In this document: in pieces, positions 24,635 through 35,267 of the stretch | Layout of the letters: the number at the start of each line of letters is the position of its first letter | Position numbering within the stretch: the stretch's first letter is position 1 | Source of the DNA: Mucilaginibacter gilvus | GTDB lineage: Bacteria > Bacteroidota > Bacteroidia > Sphingobacteriales > Sphingobacteriaceae | NCBI RefSeq assembly: GCF_004054195.1 | Contig: NZ_SBIW01000003.1 | Coordinates: forward strand, 868,001 to 932,000 | DNA length: 64,000 bases | Direction: 5' to 3' | Translations under genes and position numbers: made by a program | The notes under the pieces: model-generated | Told to the model about the DNA's origin: nothing | Seen by the model: the letters and a program-made list of their open reading frames with translations, nothing else | Database searches by the model: none

Positions 24635-25885
24635 TTATTCTTTAGCGGCGTCCATTAACTTGGTGTATTTATCAACGTTTGGCTGATCTTTTTTACCGCG
24701 GTAATAAGTTATCAGGTTGGCTAGCGCGTCTCTCGATCCTGGTTTCAAATCCACAGCTTTTTGCAGAAATGGTTTTGCTACATCAAACTGTACTGCCGAT
24801 TTTGCCATCAACGCATCGTATTGTTTTTGTGCAGTTGCGGTGCCGGGTAAGTTATTGGCTGCGTTAAACGAATCAATAGCGGGTGAAAGTAAAATGTAAC
24901 CAAGGTTTAAATTTGCTTCAAAATAACCGGGATCTATCTCCAATGCTTTTTTGTACATCTCTGCAGCCTTGTCGTAGTTCTCTGTCTTTTTTGCTTTTAA
25001 CGCGGCTTTGCCCGGAAGATCTTTAGTGGTTTTTACTTTTTCTGCAGCAATATCGCCTGTTTGCGAATACACCAAACCAGCATAGTAATAAAGCGCTTTG
25101 TTTTTAGGATCGTTAGCTATAGCTGCAGTGATCTTAGAAAGCACTTCTTGTGATTTACCTGTTTGTAAACCGATCTCGATTTCTTTTTTACGCAACGTTG
25201 AACTGTTTGGGTATTTTACCAGGCCCTCAGCTACTGATTTTAACGCACCGGCGGTATCCTTACTTACCAGGTACATGCCTGATAGCTCATCATAAATACG
25301 CTCACCGTTTGAATATTTGGTAGTAACCAGTTTGCTGTAATTTGCAATTGCTGCCGGGTAATTTTTAGAGTTATAAGCTGCAAGGCCTGTGTAGAATATA
25401 GCGGTAGTATCTTCAGGCGAAATACTGCGGTAGTAATCAAATGCCTTGTAAGCTACGTCGTATTTGGCACCCTGATAAGCTTTTACCCCAGCCGATAACT
25501 GGTATTGAGCTAAGCTAAGGGCCCCATCCTCAATTATTTTTTTGTTTTCGCCTTTTGCGTCGGTCTCTTTAGCTTTTTTCAAAGCTTCTTCTGCAGTTGC
25601 AAATAAAGGCGCTGAAGTAGTTGTTACAGTATCTAAAGTGGCAAGAGTTGCGTAGATGGCACCTTTAAGCGCATAGGTTTGTGGCAAAGTACTTGTTTTT
25701 GCATCTGTTGCAGCCTTATCTATCGATGTTTTGGCATTGTTAAGGCTTGTTAAAGCCAGTTGGCCCTGCCTTATAGCTTGGTATTTTTCAAATTCGGTTT
25801 GTGCGTTACTCAACTCCCTTTTTTGTGCAAAGGTTGTTGCTGAAGCAAAGGCCAGCAGGCCAGCCATTAAAAATTTAATTTTCAT
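24635..25885 (-). CDS. Secreted tetratricopeptide-repeat protein
   Basis: 416 aa with a signal peptide (FLMAGLLAFASATTFAQ). Multiple TPR-like helical pairs are visible (YDVAYKAFDYYRSISPEDTTAIFYTGLAAYNSKNY and the region AAEMYKKALEIDPGYFEANLNLGY). Probably periplasmic, scaffolding an unknown complex. It follows another TPR gene and gyrA in the same direction. Confidence 0.82.
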   Translation of the reverse strand: MKIKFLMAGLLAFASATTFAQKRELSNAQTEFEKYQAIRQGQLALTSLNNAKTSIDKAATDAKTSTLPQTYALKGAIYATLATLDTVTTTSAPLFATAEEALKKAKETDAKGENKKIIEDGALSLAQYQLSAGVKAYQGAKYDVAYKAFDYYRSISPEDTTAIFYTGLAAYNSKNYPAAIANYSKLVTTKYSNGERIYDELSGMYLVSKDTAGALKSVAEGLVKYPNSSTLRKKEIEIGLQTGKSQEVLSKITAAIANDPKNKALYYYAGLVYSQTGDIAAEKVKTTKDLPGKAALKAKKTENYDKAAEMYKKALEIDPGYFEANLNLGYILLSPAIDSFNAANNLPGTATAQKQYDALMAKSAVQFDVAKPFLQKAVDLKPGSRDALANLITYYRGKKDQPNVDKYTKLMDAAKE

Positions 25886-25945
25886 TTTAAATAGTTTTTG
25901 TATTTAAGTGTAATGAACCTGCGGCCAAACGGCGGCTATTCATGT

Positions 25946-27055
25946 TTAGTTGGTTACTTGTTGCAATTTGTTATTTACCCTATCCAACTGGCTTTGGTTG
26001 CCCGTTTTTTTATAGGCCAGTTGTAACAGCGCTAAACAGTTTTTATCACGCGGGGCCATTTCGTTGGCTTTTTCAAGCCATAATATAGCACTGGTGATGT
26101 TTTTATCATTGTTATCCTTAAGCGCGCTCTTTTTAAAATAAAGCAAACCGAGATTAAATACCGGTTCGTAAGCAGCGCCGTTAAGTTCAATGGCCCTAAG
26201 ATATAAAGATTCTGCTTTGTCGTACTGATTTAAATTATCGTAGCAGTTTGCCGCCACAAAGGCAATATCAGCATTGTTTGCATTGTTATCTATCAAAGCC
26301 CCAATTAGTGGTTCTAACGCTTTATAGTCCTTTTTGTTATTATAAATATTAGCCTCATCCTGCAGTAGCTGCTTATCGGCAGGTAATATTTTACGTGCGC
26401 GCTTTAATATCTGCAGCGCTTTGGCGGTATCTCCAATTGATTTATAGATGGATGATGCCGTTTGAAAATACTCCAGTTTCGTGCTATCCGCAGCTATTAA
26501 ATTGCTGTAATTTTTGGCTGCTTCCTGCAAATTGCCTTGTTTATTATTGGCATAAGCCATGTAGGCGTTTACCGGTTTAAACGAAGGCGCGTAGTTTTTC
26601 GCCTTTTGAAAAGCCGCGGAAGCTTTGGCAAAGTCGTTATTGGTAGTGGCTACAAAACCTTTGCGAATATAAGCATTGGTGAGGCAGCGCCTCGAGTAAT
26701 CAAGTTCTGGTTGAAACTTGTAGGCTTTTTGCCTAGTAGAGAGCTTATCAAGCAAGGCTGATGTTTGATCTATAAACGTTTCCGGCTGGTTCATCTTATT
26801 TAAAGTATCGGTGTTAAGGATACTCGAATAAACAATGAGACGATAAACGTTCTTCGTCAGATCGCTGGAGTCGGACCTGGTAACAATTAAACTATCGGCT
26901 GATTTTTTTGCTCGTGCAAGGTACGCCAAGTCGTTTTTTTGCTTATAAAAAGCAAGGTTGTTTACCACTGCCTTTAGCGCTTCTGACTGTGCAGAAACTA
27001 AAGATGTAGTAAACAACCCTAAAACCAGTAATATTATCTTACGGTTATGCTGCAT
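25946..27055 (-). CDS. Secreted tetratricopeptide-repeat protein
   Basis: 369 aa with a signal peptide (ILLVLGLFTTSLVSAQ). TPR units such as FAKASAAFQKAKNYAPSF, TAKALQILKRARKILP and YDKAESLYLRAIELNGAAYEP. It starts 5 bp after the gyrA stop, so it is transcribed with gyrA. The pair of TPR genes probably arose by duplication and acts in the periplasm; partner unknown. Confidence 0.82.
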   Translation of the reverse strand: MQHNRKIILLVLGLFTTSLVSAQSEALKAVVNNLAFYKQKNDLAYLARAKKSADSLIVTRSDSSDLTKNVYRLIVYSSILNTDTLNKMNQPETFIDQTSALLDKLSTRQKAYKFQPELDYSRRCLTNAYIRKGFVATTNNDFAKASAAFQKAKNYAPSFKPVNAYMAYANNKQGNLQEAAKNYSNLIAADSTKLEYFQTASSIYKSIGDTAKALQILKRARKILPADKQLLQDEANIYNNKKDYKALEPLIGALIDNNANNADIAFVAANCYDNLNQYDKAESLYLRAIELNGAAYEPVFNLGLLYFKKSALKDNNDKNITSAILWLEKANEMAPRDKNCLALLQLAYKKTGNQSQLDRVNNKLQQVTN

Positions 27056-27060
27056 AAGTT

Positions 27061-29688
27061 TTATTCTGTTTTGTCGTCAGCTTCAGGCTCCTCTCCTGCT
27101 GCGTCAGTATTATCAGTTGGTTTTGTACTTGGTGTTTCGGCTACCGGTATGGCTGCAGTTGATGCCAGGGTTTCGGTACCTTCTTCAGCAACTACTGCCG
27201 AACTATCCAGCTCCTCGTCCTCATCATGATCCACCTTGGCTACCGAAGCTATCTCATCATTACCCTTAAGGGTGATCAACCTTACACCTTGCGTAGCGCG
27301 ACCCATGGTACGCAATTCCGCAATGGCGATACGAATAATGATACCCGATTTGTTGATGATCATCAGATCCTCTTTATCAGTAACACCTTTTATGGCAACA
27401 AGTTTTCCTGTTTTTTCGGTAACGTTCAAGGTTTTTACGCCTTTACCACCACGGTTGGTAACACGGTAGTCGTCAATATCGGTACGTTTACCGTAGCCTT
27501 TTTCAGATACCACCAATACGGTAGTTTCCTTATCGTCGATGGCTATCATACCAACAACTTCATCGTTATCGCTGTCTAAGCTAATTCCGCGTACGCCTGT
27601 AGCAGTACGACCCATCGGCCTAACAGTAGATTCGTTGAAGCGGATAGCACGGCCCGATTGCAGCGCCATTACAATTTCGCTGCTGCCGGTGGTCAATGTT
27701 GCTTCTAATAGAGAGTCGCCGTCGTTAATGTTGATGGCGTTGATACCATTTGCACGCGGGCGTGAGTATGCCTCTAAAGATGTTTTTTTGATAACACCTT
27801 TTTTGGTACACATAATAATAAAGTTGTTCTCCAGGTAATCTTTATCCTTCAGCGATTTTAGCTTGATGTAAGCCTTAATGTTCTCTTCTTTAGGGATATT
27901 GATGATGTTTTGGATAGCGCGGCCTTTAGAAGTACGTGTGCCTTCCGGGATTTCGAATACACGTAACCAGAAACACTGCCCGCTCTCGGTAAAGAACAGC
28001 ATGTAATTGTGGTTAGATGCGATAAACAGGTGCTCAATAAAGTCGGCATCGCGGCTGTTGCTGCCTAAGCTACCTTTACCACCCCTGCCCTGCCTGCGGT
28101 ATTCCGTAAGCGAGGTACGTTTGATATATCCTTCGCGCGAGATGGTGATCACTACATCCTCATCTTCAATAAAGTCTTCGGTTTGCATTTCTGCCGATGA
28201 GTGTACCATTTCGGTTTTACGCTCGTCACCGTATTTAGCTTTTATATCTAATAATTCGTCTTTGATGATCTGCATCCGCAGGCCTTCATCAGCCAAAATA
28301 GATTTTAAGTAATCGATGGTTTTCATTAACGCATCGTACTCGTCTTTTATCTTATCACGCTCCAGGCCGGTTAAACGCCTTAAGGTCATATCCAAAATGG
28401 CACGTGCCTGTATATCGCTCAGCTGGAAGTTTGCCATCAAACCTTCGCGTGCTTCGTCCGGAGTGGATGAAGCGCGTATCAGGCGGATAACTTCCTCGAT
28501 ATGGTCGAGCGCTATCAGCAAACCTTCTAAAATATGGGCGCGTTTTTCGGCCTCGGCTAATTCGTATTTGGTACGGCGGATAACTACCTCATGCCTGTGC
28601 TCAACAAAATGATGGATCAGATCCCTTAGGTTTAGCATCATTGGCCTGCCATGTACCAGCGCGATATTATTTACGCTGAAGGATGTTTGCAGGGCAGTAT
28701 ACTTGTACAAGTTATTTAGTACGATAGCGGCGTTGGCATCGCGTTTTATCTCGTAAACCACGCGGATTCCCTCGCGGTTACTTTCGTCGCGGATAGCGGT
28801 GATACCTTCTATTTTCTTTTCGTTCACCAGCTCGGCAGTACGCTCTATCATCAGCGCCTTGTTTACCTGGTAAGGTACTTCGGTAACGATGATTCGTTCG
28901 CGTTCGCCATTGTAAGTTTCAATTTCTGCGCGGGAGCGGATAACGATTCGTCCGCGGCCCGTTTCCAGTGCCTGGCGCGGGCCTTCAAACCCGTAGATGA
29001 TACCACCTGTTGGGAAATCGGGGCCTTTAACGTAGGTCATCAGTTCCGCAATTTCTATGTTGCGGTTATCTATCAGCGCTATGGTAGCATCAACAATTTC
29101 TGATAAGTTGTGCGGTGCCATGTTGGTGGCCATACCTACCGCTATACCGCTTGCGCCATTCACCAAAAGGTTAGGGAATTTTGCAGGCAGAACGGTTGGC
29201 TCATGCAGCGAGTCGTCAAAGTTCAGCTGGAAATCGATGGTGTCTTTATTGATGTCGGCCAGCATTTCCTCTGCAATTTTTTCGAGCCTTGCTTCGGTAT
29301 AACGCATTGCCGCGGGCTGGTCACCATCTATCGAGCCGTAGTTGCCCTGGCCCTCAACAAATGGGTACCTCAGGCTCCAGTCCTGTGCCATACGCACCAT
29401 GGCATCGTATACCGAAGTATCGCCATGCGGGTGGTATTTACCCAGTACCTCACCTACTATACGTGCAGATTTTTTGTAGGGCTTGTTGTTGTACAAACCC
29501 AGATCGAGCATGCCATACAATACGCGCCTGTGTACCGGTTTTAAACCGTCGCGCACATCGGGCAGAGCCCTTGATACGATAACCGACATTGAGTAGTCAA
29601 TGTAGGCCGATCGCATTTCCTCATCAATATTTATCGAAATTATTCTGTCTTCTTGTTGTGGATTATCGTTTTCAGTTCCTTCAGCCAT
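27061..29688 (-). CDS. gyrA: DNA gyrase subunit A
   Basis: 875 aa. Breakage-reunion domain with catalytic Tyr130 in [10 protein letters not shown]. The quinolone region [19 protein letters not shown] has Thr91 and Asp95 at the positions of E. coli Ser83 and Asp87, an ordinary unmutated type. The GyrA box QGRGGKG is present in the C-terminal beta-pinwheel. The last 50 or so residues form an acidic Glu/Asp/Ala/Thr-rich tail. Introduces negative supercoils with GyrB, which is not in this window. Confidence 0.97.
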   Translation of the reverse strand: MAEGTENDNPQQEDRIISINIDEEMRSAYIDYSMSVIVSRALPDVRDGLKPVHRRVLYGMLDLGLYNNKPYKKSARIVGEVLGKYHPHGDTSVYDAMVRMAQDWSLRYPFVEGQGNYGSIDGDQPAAMRYTEARLEKIAEEMLADINKDTIDFQLNFDDSLHEPTVLPAKFPNLLVNGASGIAVGMATNMAPHNLSEIVDATIALIDNRNIEIAELMTYVKGPDFPTGGIIYGFEGPRQALETGRGRIVIRSRAEIETYNGERERIIVTEVPYQVNKALMIERTAELVNEKKIEGITAIRDESNREGIRVVYEIKRDANAAIVLNNLYKYTALQTSFSVNNIALVHGRPMMLNLRDLIHHFVEHRHEVVIRRTKYELAEAEKRAHILEGLLIALDHIEEVIRLIRASSTPDEAREGLMANFQLSDIQARAILDMTLRRLTGLERDKIKDEYDALMKTIDYLKSILADEGLRMQIIKDELLDIKAKYGDERKTEMVHSSAEMQTEDFIEDEDVVITISREGYIKRTSLTEYRRQGRGGKGSLGSNSRDADFIEHLFIASNHNYMLFFTESGQCFWLRVFEIPEGTRTSKGRAIQNIINIPKEENIKAYIKLKSLKDKDYLENNFIIMCTKKGVIKKTSLEAYSRPRANGINAININDGDSLLEATLTTGSSEIVMALQSGRAIRFNESTVRPMGRTATGVRGISLDSDNDEVVGMIAIDDKETTVLVVSEKGYGKRTDIDDYRVTNRGGKGVKTLNVTEKTGKLVAIKGVTDKEDLMIINKSGIIIRIAIAELRTMGRATQGVRLITLKGNDEIASVAKVDHDEDEELDSSAVVAEEGTETLASTAAIPVAETPSTKPTDNTDAAGEEPEADDKTE

Positions 29689-29861
29689 TTGTTTTTCTTA
29701 GTGGAAAATATAATCAGTATTCGCGTTTAAAATTGGTTTTTTTATACGACCTGCGAAGTTAAAAAAATTAACACAGAAAAGTGTCTTTTTTACTAACATT
29801 CGGGGCTTTTATCAACGTTTTAAGGGTAAAAAACGGGTCAAAAATGTGTTACAAAAGGGCA

Positions 29862-30266
29862 TTAAGGCTTTACTTTTTTCCAGTATTCCTGCACGGTTGT
29901 ACCGTTGGGTAATAGCCCGCTAAAGCTGAGCGTGTCGTTGCTGATATGGTACACATAACGCACGCTGATATTGAGTGTTTTAGATGGCTCGCGGCTGTAG
30001 GTTTGCGTTTCCAGGCAGGTATCCTGCTCCAATGTGTATTTGCCCTGCTCGTATACGATGGTATCCTGGCCGGGTTCTATAAAGGTTGCCTCATACTCCG
30101 AATCGGTGTACCGCCGCTGTAATTTATAATCTTTAGATGGCCCACCTGCCTTGCCGTTATAAACGCCGCCTGCGTACACATAGGTACCTGAGAGCGTGCC
30201 CTGTAAACGAAAAGATAAAAGTATAACAGACAAAGCGATAGCTGGAAATAACTTATTTTTTAACAT
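29862..30266 (-). CDS. Secreted hypothetical protein, 134 aa
   Basis: Signal peptide at residues 1-24, then a beta-rich small domain (LSGTYVYAGGVYNG, YTLEQDTCLETQTY, YVYHISNDTLSFSG) that looks lipocalin-like in strand pattern. I do not recognise the family. It overlaps the upstream small membrane protein gene by 7 bp, so it belongs to the hemF transcript. Confidence 0.6.
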   Translation of the reverse strand: MLKNKLFPAIALSVILLSFRLQGTLSGTYVYAGGVYNGKAGGPSKDYKLQRRYTDSEYEATFIEPGQDTIVYEQGKYTLEQDTCLETQTYSREPSKTLNISVRYVYHISNDTLSFSGLLPNGTTVQEYWKKVKP

Positions 30267-30550
30267 TGTACTGTTAGTAGCGAAAAGTATGCCGAAGTAA
30301 AAAAGAGGATTACCGTCAGTGCAATCATAATTGCATAGGCATTGCGCACCGCAAATTCATCCCGGTAATATGCGCGGAATGCAAGCACTATCATCACTGC
30401 GCCGAAAACAAGAAAAATAGCTGTAGAAATAAAGAGCATAACGCCCTGGCTCGTTTTATCAGTAAAAATAAATAACCCGATTACTATCGCTGCAGAGTAA
30501 ATAAACAATGCCAGCCCGCTTGCCAAAAGTTTTTTGATATCTAAACCCAA
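30260..30550 (-). CDS. Small membrane protein, 96 aa, unknown
   Basis: Three hydrophobic helices fill most of the protein (LALFIYSAAIVIGLFIF, MLFISTAIFLVFGAVMIVL, IMIALTVILFFTSAYF). It seems to start at a TTG (30550) overlapping the end of hemF; no earlier ATG is in frame. Unknown function; co-transcribed with hemF. Confidence 0.6.
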   Translation of the reverse strand: MGLDIKKLLASGLALFIYSAAIVIGLFIFTDKTSQGVMLFISTAIFLVFGAVMIVLAFRAYYRDEFAVRNAYAIMIALTVILFFTSAYFSLLTVQC

Positions 30551-31449
30551 TTGATCCCTTTTTTAAGTAATGATAGGGTTCGCTCCTCTTCGCTGCCCGG
30601 CTGCGCGTGGTAATCATATACCCATTTGGCAGTTGGTGGCAGGCTCATCAGGATGGATTCGATACGGCCGTTGGTTTCCAGTCCGAAGCGGGTACCTGCA
30701 TCGTAAACCAGGTTAAACTCGGTGTAGCGGCTGCGGCGCTGATATTGCCATTGCTGTTGCTCGGGCGTAAACTCTTTGTAGCGGCTGCGGTTAACCAATT
30801 CGGTGTAGGTTGGAATGAATGAGCGGCCAAGCACTTTAGAGAACTCAAAGATCATCTCCCAGTTCATATCCTCGTTGGCGGTAAGCCTGTCGTAAAAAAT
30901 CCCGCCTACGCCACGGGTTTCGTCGCGGTGCTTGATAAAAAAGTAATCATCGGCCCAAACTTTAAAGCGGTGGTAAAACTCATCGTTAAAATGGTCGCAC
31001 ACGTTCTTTATTTGCTGGTGGAAGAATTGGGCGTCTTCATCAACCACATAATGCGGCGTAAGATCAATGCCCCCGCCAAACCAATGTACAGGTGTTTCGC
31101 CGGTATCGGTTGGCATTTCAAAGTACCGAATGTTCATGTGGATAATAGGCACCAGCGGGTGGTTGGGATGTATCACGATAGAGATACCCGTAGCGAAGAA
31201 ATCCTCTTGCTCTACATTTAGCGCTTTCTTCATGGTGTGCGGCAGTTTGCCGTGCACCGCGGAGAAGTTAACGCCGCCTTTTTCAAATATATTTCCGTTT
31301 TGGATAATGCGGGTGCGGCCTCCACCTCCCCCTTCGCGCTCCCAAAGCTCTTCTTCAAATTTAGCCAGCCCGTCGGTAGCTTCGAGGGCTGCACATATCT
31401 CGTCCTGTATTTCGCGGTAACCTGCAGCTATTTGTTCCTTACTAATCAT
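30541..31449 (-). CDS. hemF: Oxygen-dependent coproporphyrinogen III oxidase
   Basis: 302 aa. Signatures: GGGGRTRIIQNGNIFEKGGVN, NPLVPIIHMNIRYF-type segment, WFGGGIDLTPHYV, HFNDEFYHRFKVWADDYF and RRSRYTEFNLVYDAGT. It converts coproporphyrinogen III to protoporphyrinogen IX using O2. The window also carries the oxygen-independent enzyme hemN at 53.2 kb, so the organism can make haem with or without oxygen. Confidence 0.96.
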   Translation of the reverse strand: MISKEQIAAGYREIQDEICAALEATDGLAKFEEELWEREGGGGGRTRIIQNGNIFEKGGVNFSAVHGKLPHTMKKALNVEQEDFFATGISIVIHPNHPLVPIIHMNIRYFEMPTDTGETPVHWFGGGIDLTPHYVVDEDAQFFHQQIKNVCDHFNDEFYHRFKVWADDYFFIKHRDETRGVGGIFYDRLTANEDMNWEMIFEFSKVLGRSFIPTYTELVNRSRYKEFTPEQQQWQYQRRSRYTEFNLVYDAGTRFGLETNGRIESILMSLPPTAKWVYDYHAQPGSEEERTLSLLKKGINWV

Positions 31450-31541
31450 TAATTTAAAATTATTGATTTAGTGAATTAGTGTTTCACAACAACAAAACTA
31501 AACAAAGTATTGATTAAGCTAAACATGTTCTTAATCACTAA

Positions 31542-32813
31542 TTAACTTACTCCGGCTTCTTCCTCTATATAATTCAAGTCCTTACCAAAACTTTCCTTAA
31601 GGCGGCTAAGCGAATATAACGCCAGCGCGGTAACAATAAACATCATTACATAACCACTTTTAAGGATGCTGGAATCTTTACCGCCGTGCGCTGTAAAATA
31701 TTTTACAAACGTTTCGAACAGTAAAGTAATAGGAATAAGCGCCCCTCTTACAAAATTAGGCACTGTAGTAGTAACCGTGGCGCGGATGTTGGTACCAAAC
31801 TGCTCTGAAGCAATAGTAACGAATGTTGCCCAGTAGCCTACCGAAAAACCCATAAATAAACAGAGCCAAACAAACTGCTTTTCGGTAATACCGTATGCGT
31901 TTAAGTAGAGCATTACGCTGATGAGCGACAACACCTGGAAAACGAACATGGTTAATTTACGCGACTTAGTTAACTGCGCGAATAACCCCGCAAAGAGATC
32001 GCCGATGGAAATACCGATGTACGACCACATAATACCATTACCCGCCAGCAGAGGCTTAGGAGCACCCAGTTCGCGGCCAAACTCAGGAGATTGTGTTATT
32101 AAAATGCCCACCACGAACCAAAGCGGCATCCCTATTAAAATACAATGGAGGTATTTAAAAAAACGCTGTTTATTGTTAAAAAGCATCAATATATTACCTT
32201 TTGACACTTTGCTTTCGGCAACATTTTTGAACATGCCCGACTCAAACGTCCCTATCCTGAGCAGCAGTAGTAAAACACCCAGGCCACCGCCAATAAAATA
32301 GGCATTCCGCCATCCGAATTTTGTTGCTACAAGATTTGCCGCAACGGCGCCGAAAAGACCCACAACCGCAACGATCATGGTGCCATAGCCACGGTTTTCT
32401 TTACTTAAAGTTTCGCTTACCAGTGTAATGCCTGCACCCAGTTCGCCTGCAAGGCCGATGCCTGCGATGAGCCGGACAATTGCATATAGATTTACGTCAT
32501 GAACCAGCCCATTGGCAAAGTTTGCCACCGAGTATAAAAGAATAGAACCAAACAAAACCTTTATGCGGCCAAGCTTATCGCCCAGTATGCCCCATAACAC
32601 TCCGCCCAATAGCAGGCCCCCCATTTGCATATTAATGATATACTCTCCCTGTAAACGGAGGTCGGCATCAGAAACGCCTATGTCGTGCAAACTGGCTTTG
32701 CGTACAATGCCAAACACGAGGAGATCATATATATCAACAAAGTAACCTAAGGAGGCTACTATTACAAGGAATATGGCGTTTTTGGTAAGCTTTGCAGGAG
32801 CTGTAGCAGTCAT
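31542..32813 (-). CDS. MFS transporter
   Basis: 423 aa with about 12 transmembrane helices. The loop 2-3 motif GDKLGRIKVLFG and a later GAGITLVSETLSKENRGYGT are typical of the metabolite:H+ symporter-like group of the major facilitator superfamily. Substrate unknown. Monocistronic. Confidence 0.85.
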   Translation of the reverse strand: MTATAPAKLTKNAIFLVIVASLGYFVDIYDLLVFGIVRKASLHDIGVSDADLRLQGEYIINMQMGGLLLGGVLWGILGDKLGRIKVLFGSILLYSVANFANGLVHDVNLYAIVRLIAGIGLAGELGAGITLVSETLSKENRGYGTMIVAVVGLFGAVAANLVATKFGWRNAYFIGGGLGVLLLLLRIGTFESGMFKNVAESKVSKGNILMLFNNKQRFFKYLHCILIGMPLWFVVGILITQSPEFGRELGAPKPLLAGNGIMWSYIGISIGDLFAGLFAQLTKSRKLTMFVFQVLSLISVMLYLNAYGITEKQFVWLCLFMGFSVGYWATFVTIASEQFGTNIRATVTTTVPNFVRGALIPITLLFETFVKYFTAHGGKDSSILKSGYVMMFIVTALALYSLSRLKESFGKDLNYIEEEAGVS

Positions 32814-32884
32814 AATGGATGAGGAGTTATGGTTGGTGTGGCTAATGTAGATAAAGCGGGGAATGTTGCCTAATTTTTTTGCAT

Positions 32885-32912
32885 AAAAAAACCCCTGTAC
32901 ATACAGAGGTTT
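32885..32912 (-). terminator. Rho-independent terminator of the cold-shock gene
   Basis: On the minus strand AAACCTCTGTA pairs with TACAGGGGTTT and continues into a T-run. It lies 20 bp after the stop. Confidence 0.88.
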
Positions 32913-32931
32913 ATAATATGGTTATGGTGGC

Positions 32932-33129
32932 TTAAACTTTTTTTACGTTAACCGCCTGTAATCCTTTTCTGCCTTCTTCTACATCGTACTCTACGCTGTC
33001 GTTATCCTTAATAGCGTTTACGCCGCCCTGTACATCTTTAAAGTGAACAAACAGATCTTTACCATCGTCGGTAACAATAAAGCCGTAACCTTTTTGGGTG
33101 TTAAACCATTTTACTTTTCCAGTTTTCAT
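32932..33129 (-). CDS. Cold-shock domain protein
   Basis: 65 aa, a single cold-shock domain with RNP motifs GKVKWFNTQKGYGFI and LFVHFKDV. An RNA/ssDNA chaperone. The leader of about 245 bp back to the terminator at 33346 is AT-rich, as is common for temperature-responsive csp leaders, but no conserved structure can be asserted. Confidence 0.95.
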   Translation of the reverse strand: MKTGKVKWFNTQKGYGFIVTDDGKDLFVHFKDVQGGVNAIKDNDSVEYDVEEGRKGLQAVNVKKV

Positions 33130-33308
33130 AATATTAGAATAATCGTATTAAAAAATTTTGTTTAGCCGATCAGTAAGTAATTCAACTGAGTATAAAAATG
33201 GTTTAATATTCAATTATAGAATGTACAACTATCTTTTCAAATATATAAAATTATTAATAACCAAATAAAATTATTTATGAGGGTAAAAAAATGTAACTAA
33301 AGGGTTAA

Positions 33309-33346
33309 AACAATAAAAGCCACCCAGTTGGGCGGCTTTTATTGTT
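33309..33346 (-). terminator. Rho-independent terminator
   Basis: Long arms (AACAATAAAAGCCACCCA against TGGGCGGCTTTTATTGTT, one mismatch) followed by TTTT on the minus strand, 28 bp after the secreted protein stop. Confidence 0.9.
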
Positions 33347-33374
33347 AAGCAATTGTTGTGATTGCCTGGTTGAA

Positions 33375-33851
33375 TTATTTTACGTTCTGGAAGAAGTAAA
33401 CACCTGCAGATGGTGTAACCCTTACTAAAAGTTCTTTACCATCTTTAGCAAGATCTACAAAGTAAACAGTGTTATCAAAGCTATCGTCGCCGCTTTCTAA
33501 TTTGATAACTTCTTTGGCGAAGTAACCTTCGTATTTAGTAGCGATCTCTTTTTTAGCTTTCTCAGGCAATGCTTTGAATTGTACATTCTGAGTTACGCCG
33601 ATCAACTCGCCGCGCAGGTTGTAGAAAGCTGACATTTTTACATCATCTAATGTAAAAGTTACCTTTTGGAAGTTAGGGCTAACTTTCCAGGTAGCGTTTT
33701 CTGCTCTTGCGAAATCGTTGTTGAATTTAAGGATAGCGGCGTAAGAAACGTTCTCAGTACCGTCATCAGTTCTGGTTGCGCTGGTTGCAGCATATATGTT
33801 AGTAGTAAACAAGCTGGCAGCGATTGCGATGATTACAAATATCTTTTTCAT
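33375..33851 (-). CDS. Secreted hypothetical protein, 158 aa
   Basis: Signal peptide (FVIIAIAASLFTTNIYA) followed by a compact domain (FNNDFARAENATWKVSPNF, YNLRGELIGVTQNVQF, ATKYEGYFAKEVIKLESG) that resembles the BLIP/PepSY-like small secreted proteins of Bacteroidota. Probably periplasmic; function unknown. Confidence 0.7.
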   Translation of the reverse strand: MKKIFVIIAIAASLFTTNIYAATSATRTDDGTENVSYAAILKFNNDFARAENATWKVSPNFQKVTFTLDDVKMSAFYNLRGELIGVTQNVQFKALPEKAKKEIATKYEGYFAKEVIKLESGDDSFDNTVYFVDLAKDGKELLVRVTPSAGVYFFQNVK

Positions 33852-34002
33852 GTGTTTTAAATTTTATATTTTGTGTTGTGTTATATTTTAATTTACATAA
33901 CAAAAGTACAGTATGATTAAACATATTCAAAATATATGCTGATTTTTATGAATATTTGATATATAAAGCGCTGTTAATATTAAAATGTAAAAATTAGGAC
34001 AG

Positions 34003-34078
34003 ATACTTAGTGTATAATTTACATTATCTCAATAAAAAACAGATATACTTATTGTAAAAAGTACACTAAGTATTTTTT
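34003..34078 (+). terminator. Long hairpin with T-run (terminator or small RNA element)
   Basis: Perfect 12-bp arms ATACTTAGTGTA (34003-34014) and TACACTAAGTAT (34062-34073), 47 bp apart, followed by TTTTT. The interior has further partial pairing (TTTAC with GTAAA). No plus-strand gene ends here, so it may be a structured non-coding transcript or a small palindromic element. Confidence 0.5.
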
Positions 34079-34140
34079 GAAGAGAAAAGTCCATTGTTTG
34101 TGACATTTACCTGACAAAAAAAGGAATTTATAGCTAATTT

Positions 34141-34950
34141 TTAGCCATTATCGGCAAAGCCCGGGTATAAGGCCATGCCCCCATCTACAAAAATAGTGGT
34201 GCCGGTAATGTAATCTGCATCGTCTGAAGCGAGCCAGGCGGCCAATTTTCCAACATCCTGTGGCTGCCCTATGCGATTATAAGGTATCAGCTCCAAAAGT
34301 TTGTTTAATGCCGAGGGTGTTTCCCATGCAGGTTTATTAATTGGTGTTTGTATGGCACCCGGTGCAATACCAACCACCCTTATTTTATGTGGTGCAAGTT
34401 CCTGCGCGATGCTTTTCATAAACATGCTGATGCCGCCTTTACTGGCCGCATAATTTACGTGCCCAGCCCATGGTATAATTTCGTGCACACTGCTCATGCA
34501 AATGATCTTGCCCGCAGCAGCGCTTCGTTTTTCCACCACTCCCCTCTTCATGAACTCTTTAGCTGCCTCGCGCGAGCACAGGAATTGCCCGGTAAGGTTA
34601 ATGCTGATAACGGTGTTCCATTGTTCCAGCGTCATATCCACAAATTTGGAATCTTTTTGCAGGCCGGCATTGTTTACCAATATATCAACCGTGCCATACT
34701 TTTTAATAGCGGCGGCAAACATGGCCTTCACTTCGTCTTCCTTACTCACATCACATTGAAACGCGAATGCTTTACCACCTGCGTCTTTAATAATTTTCAC
34801 CACTTCATCCGCAGCATCGTGGTTATGCGCAAAGTTTACCAATACCTTGGCGCCAGCGTCTGCTAAAGCGATAGCTACTGCCCTGCCGATGCCACTATCG
34901 CCGCCGGTTACAATGGCCGCCTGGCCTTTTAGTTTTTGTGTTGTTTTCAT
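34141..34950 (-). CDS. SDR family oxidoreductase (glucose 1-dehydrogenase-like)
   Basis: 269 aa. TGGDSGIG near residue 16, NNAG, catalytic Ser in CMSSVHE, then YAASKGG and PGAIQTPI. Length and motifs match the glucose/other polyol dehydrogenase branch of the family; actual substrate unknown. Confidence 0.87.
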   Translation of the reverse strand: MKTTQKLKGQAAIVTGGDSGIGRAVAIALADAGAKVLVNFAHNHDAADEVVKIIKDAGGKAFAFQCDVSKEDEVKAMFAAAIKKYGTVDILVNNAGLQKDSKFVDMTLEQWNTVISINLTGQFLCSREAAKEFMKRGVVEKRSAAAGKIICMSSVHEIIPWAGHVNYAASKGGISMFMKSIAQELAPHKIRVVGIAPGAIQTPINKPAWETPSALNKLLELIPYNRIGQPQDVGKLAAWLASDDADYITGTTIFVDGGMALYPGFADNG

Positions 34951-35267
34951 GGTGATATAGGAAAGGAGGTTAACGCGATATGGTTTGTATCCTGCAGCAA
35001 TTTATCAAATAATTTGCGATTGAAGCTCTGCGAACTATATAAAGGAACGGTTCTGATAGATACGCTTTTAAGTGCCACAGAAATAATTAACCAATAACTA
35101 AATTTACGGGTTAATCTATGTTAACCTTGTAAATTTCAACTTATTTATTATCAACAACTTAAAAAGTTAACACTTGAAATTGTGTTAACTTTTGTAAACT
35201 TTTTCGGTTACAAGTTGATGCAGTATTTTAATTTAAGAGAAATCTCAGCGTAGGTAACGGGATTATT
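34951..35267. other. 317-bp intergenic region with a hairpin
   Basis: AT-rich, no coding frame. AAAAGTTAACAC (35162-35173) pairs perfectly with GTGTTAACTTTT (35182-35193); on the minus strand the stem is followed by TTTTTAAG, so it may terminate the mqnA transcript 75 bp downstream of its stop. The rest should hold the SDR promoter. Confidence 0.6.
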
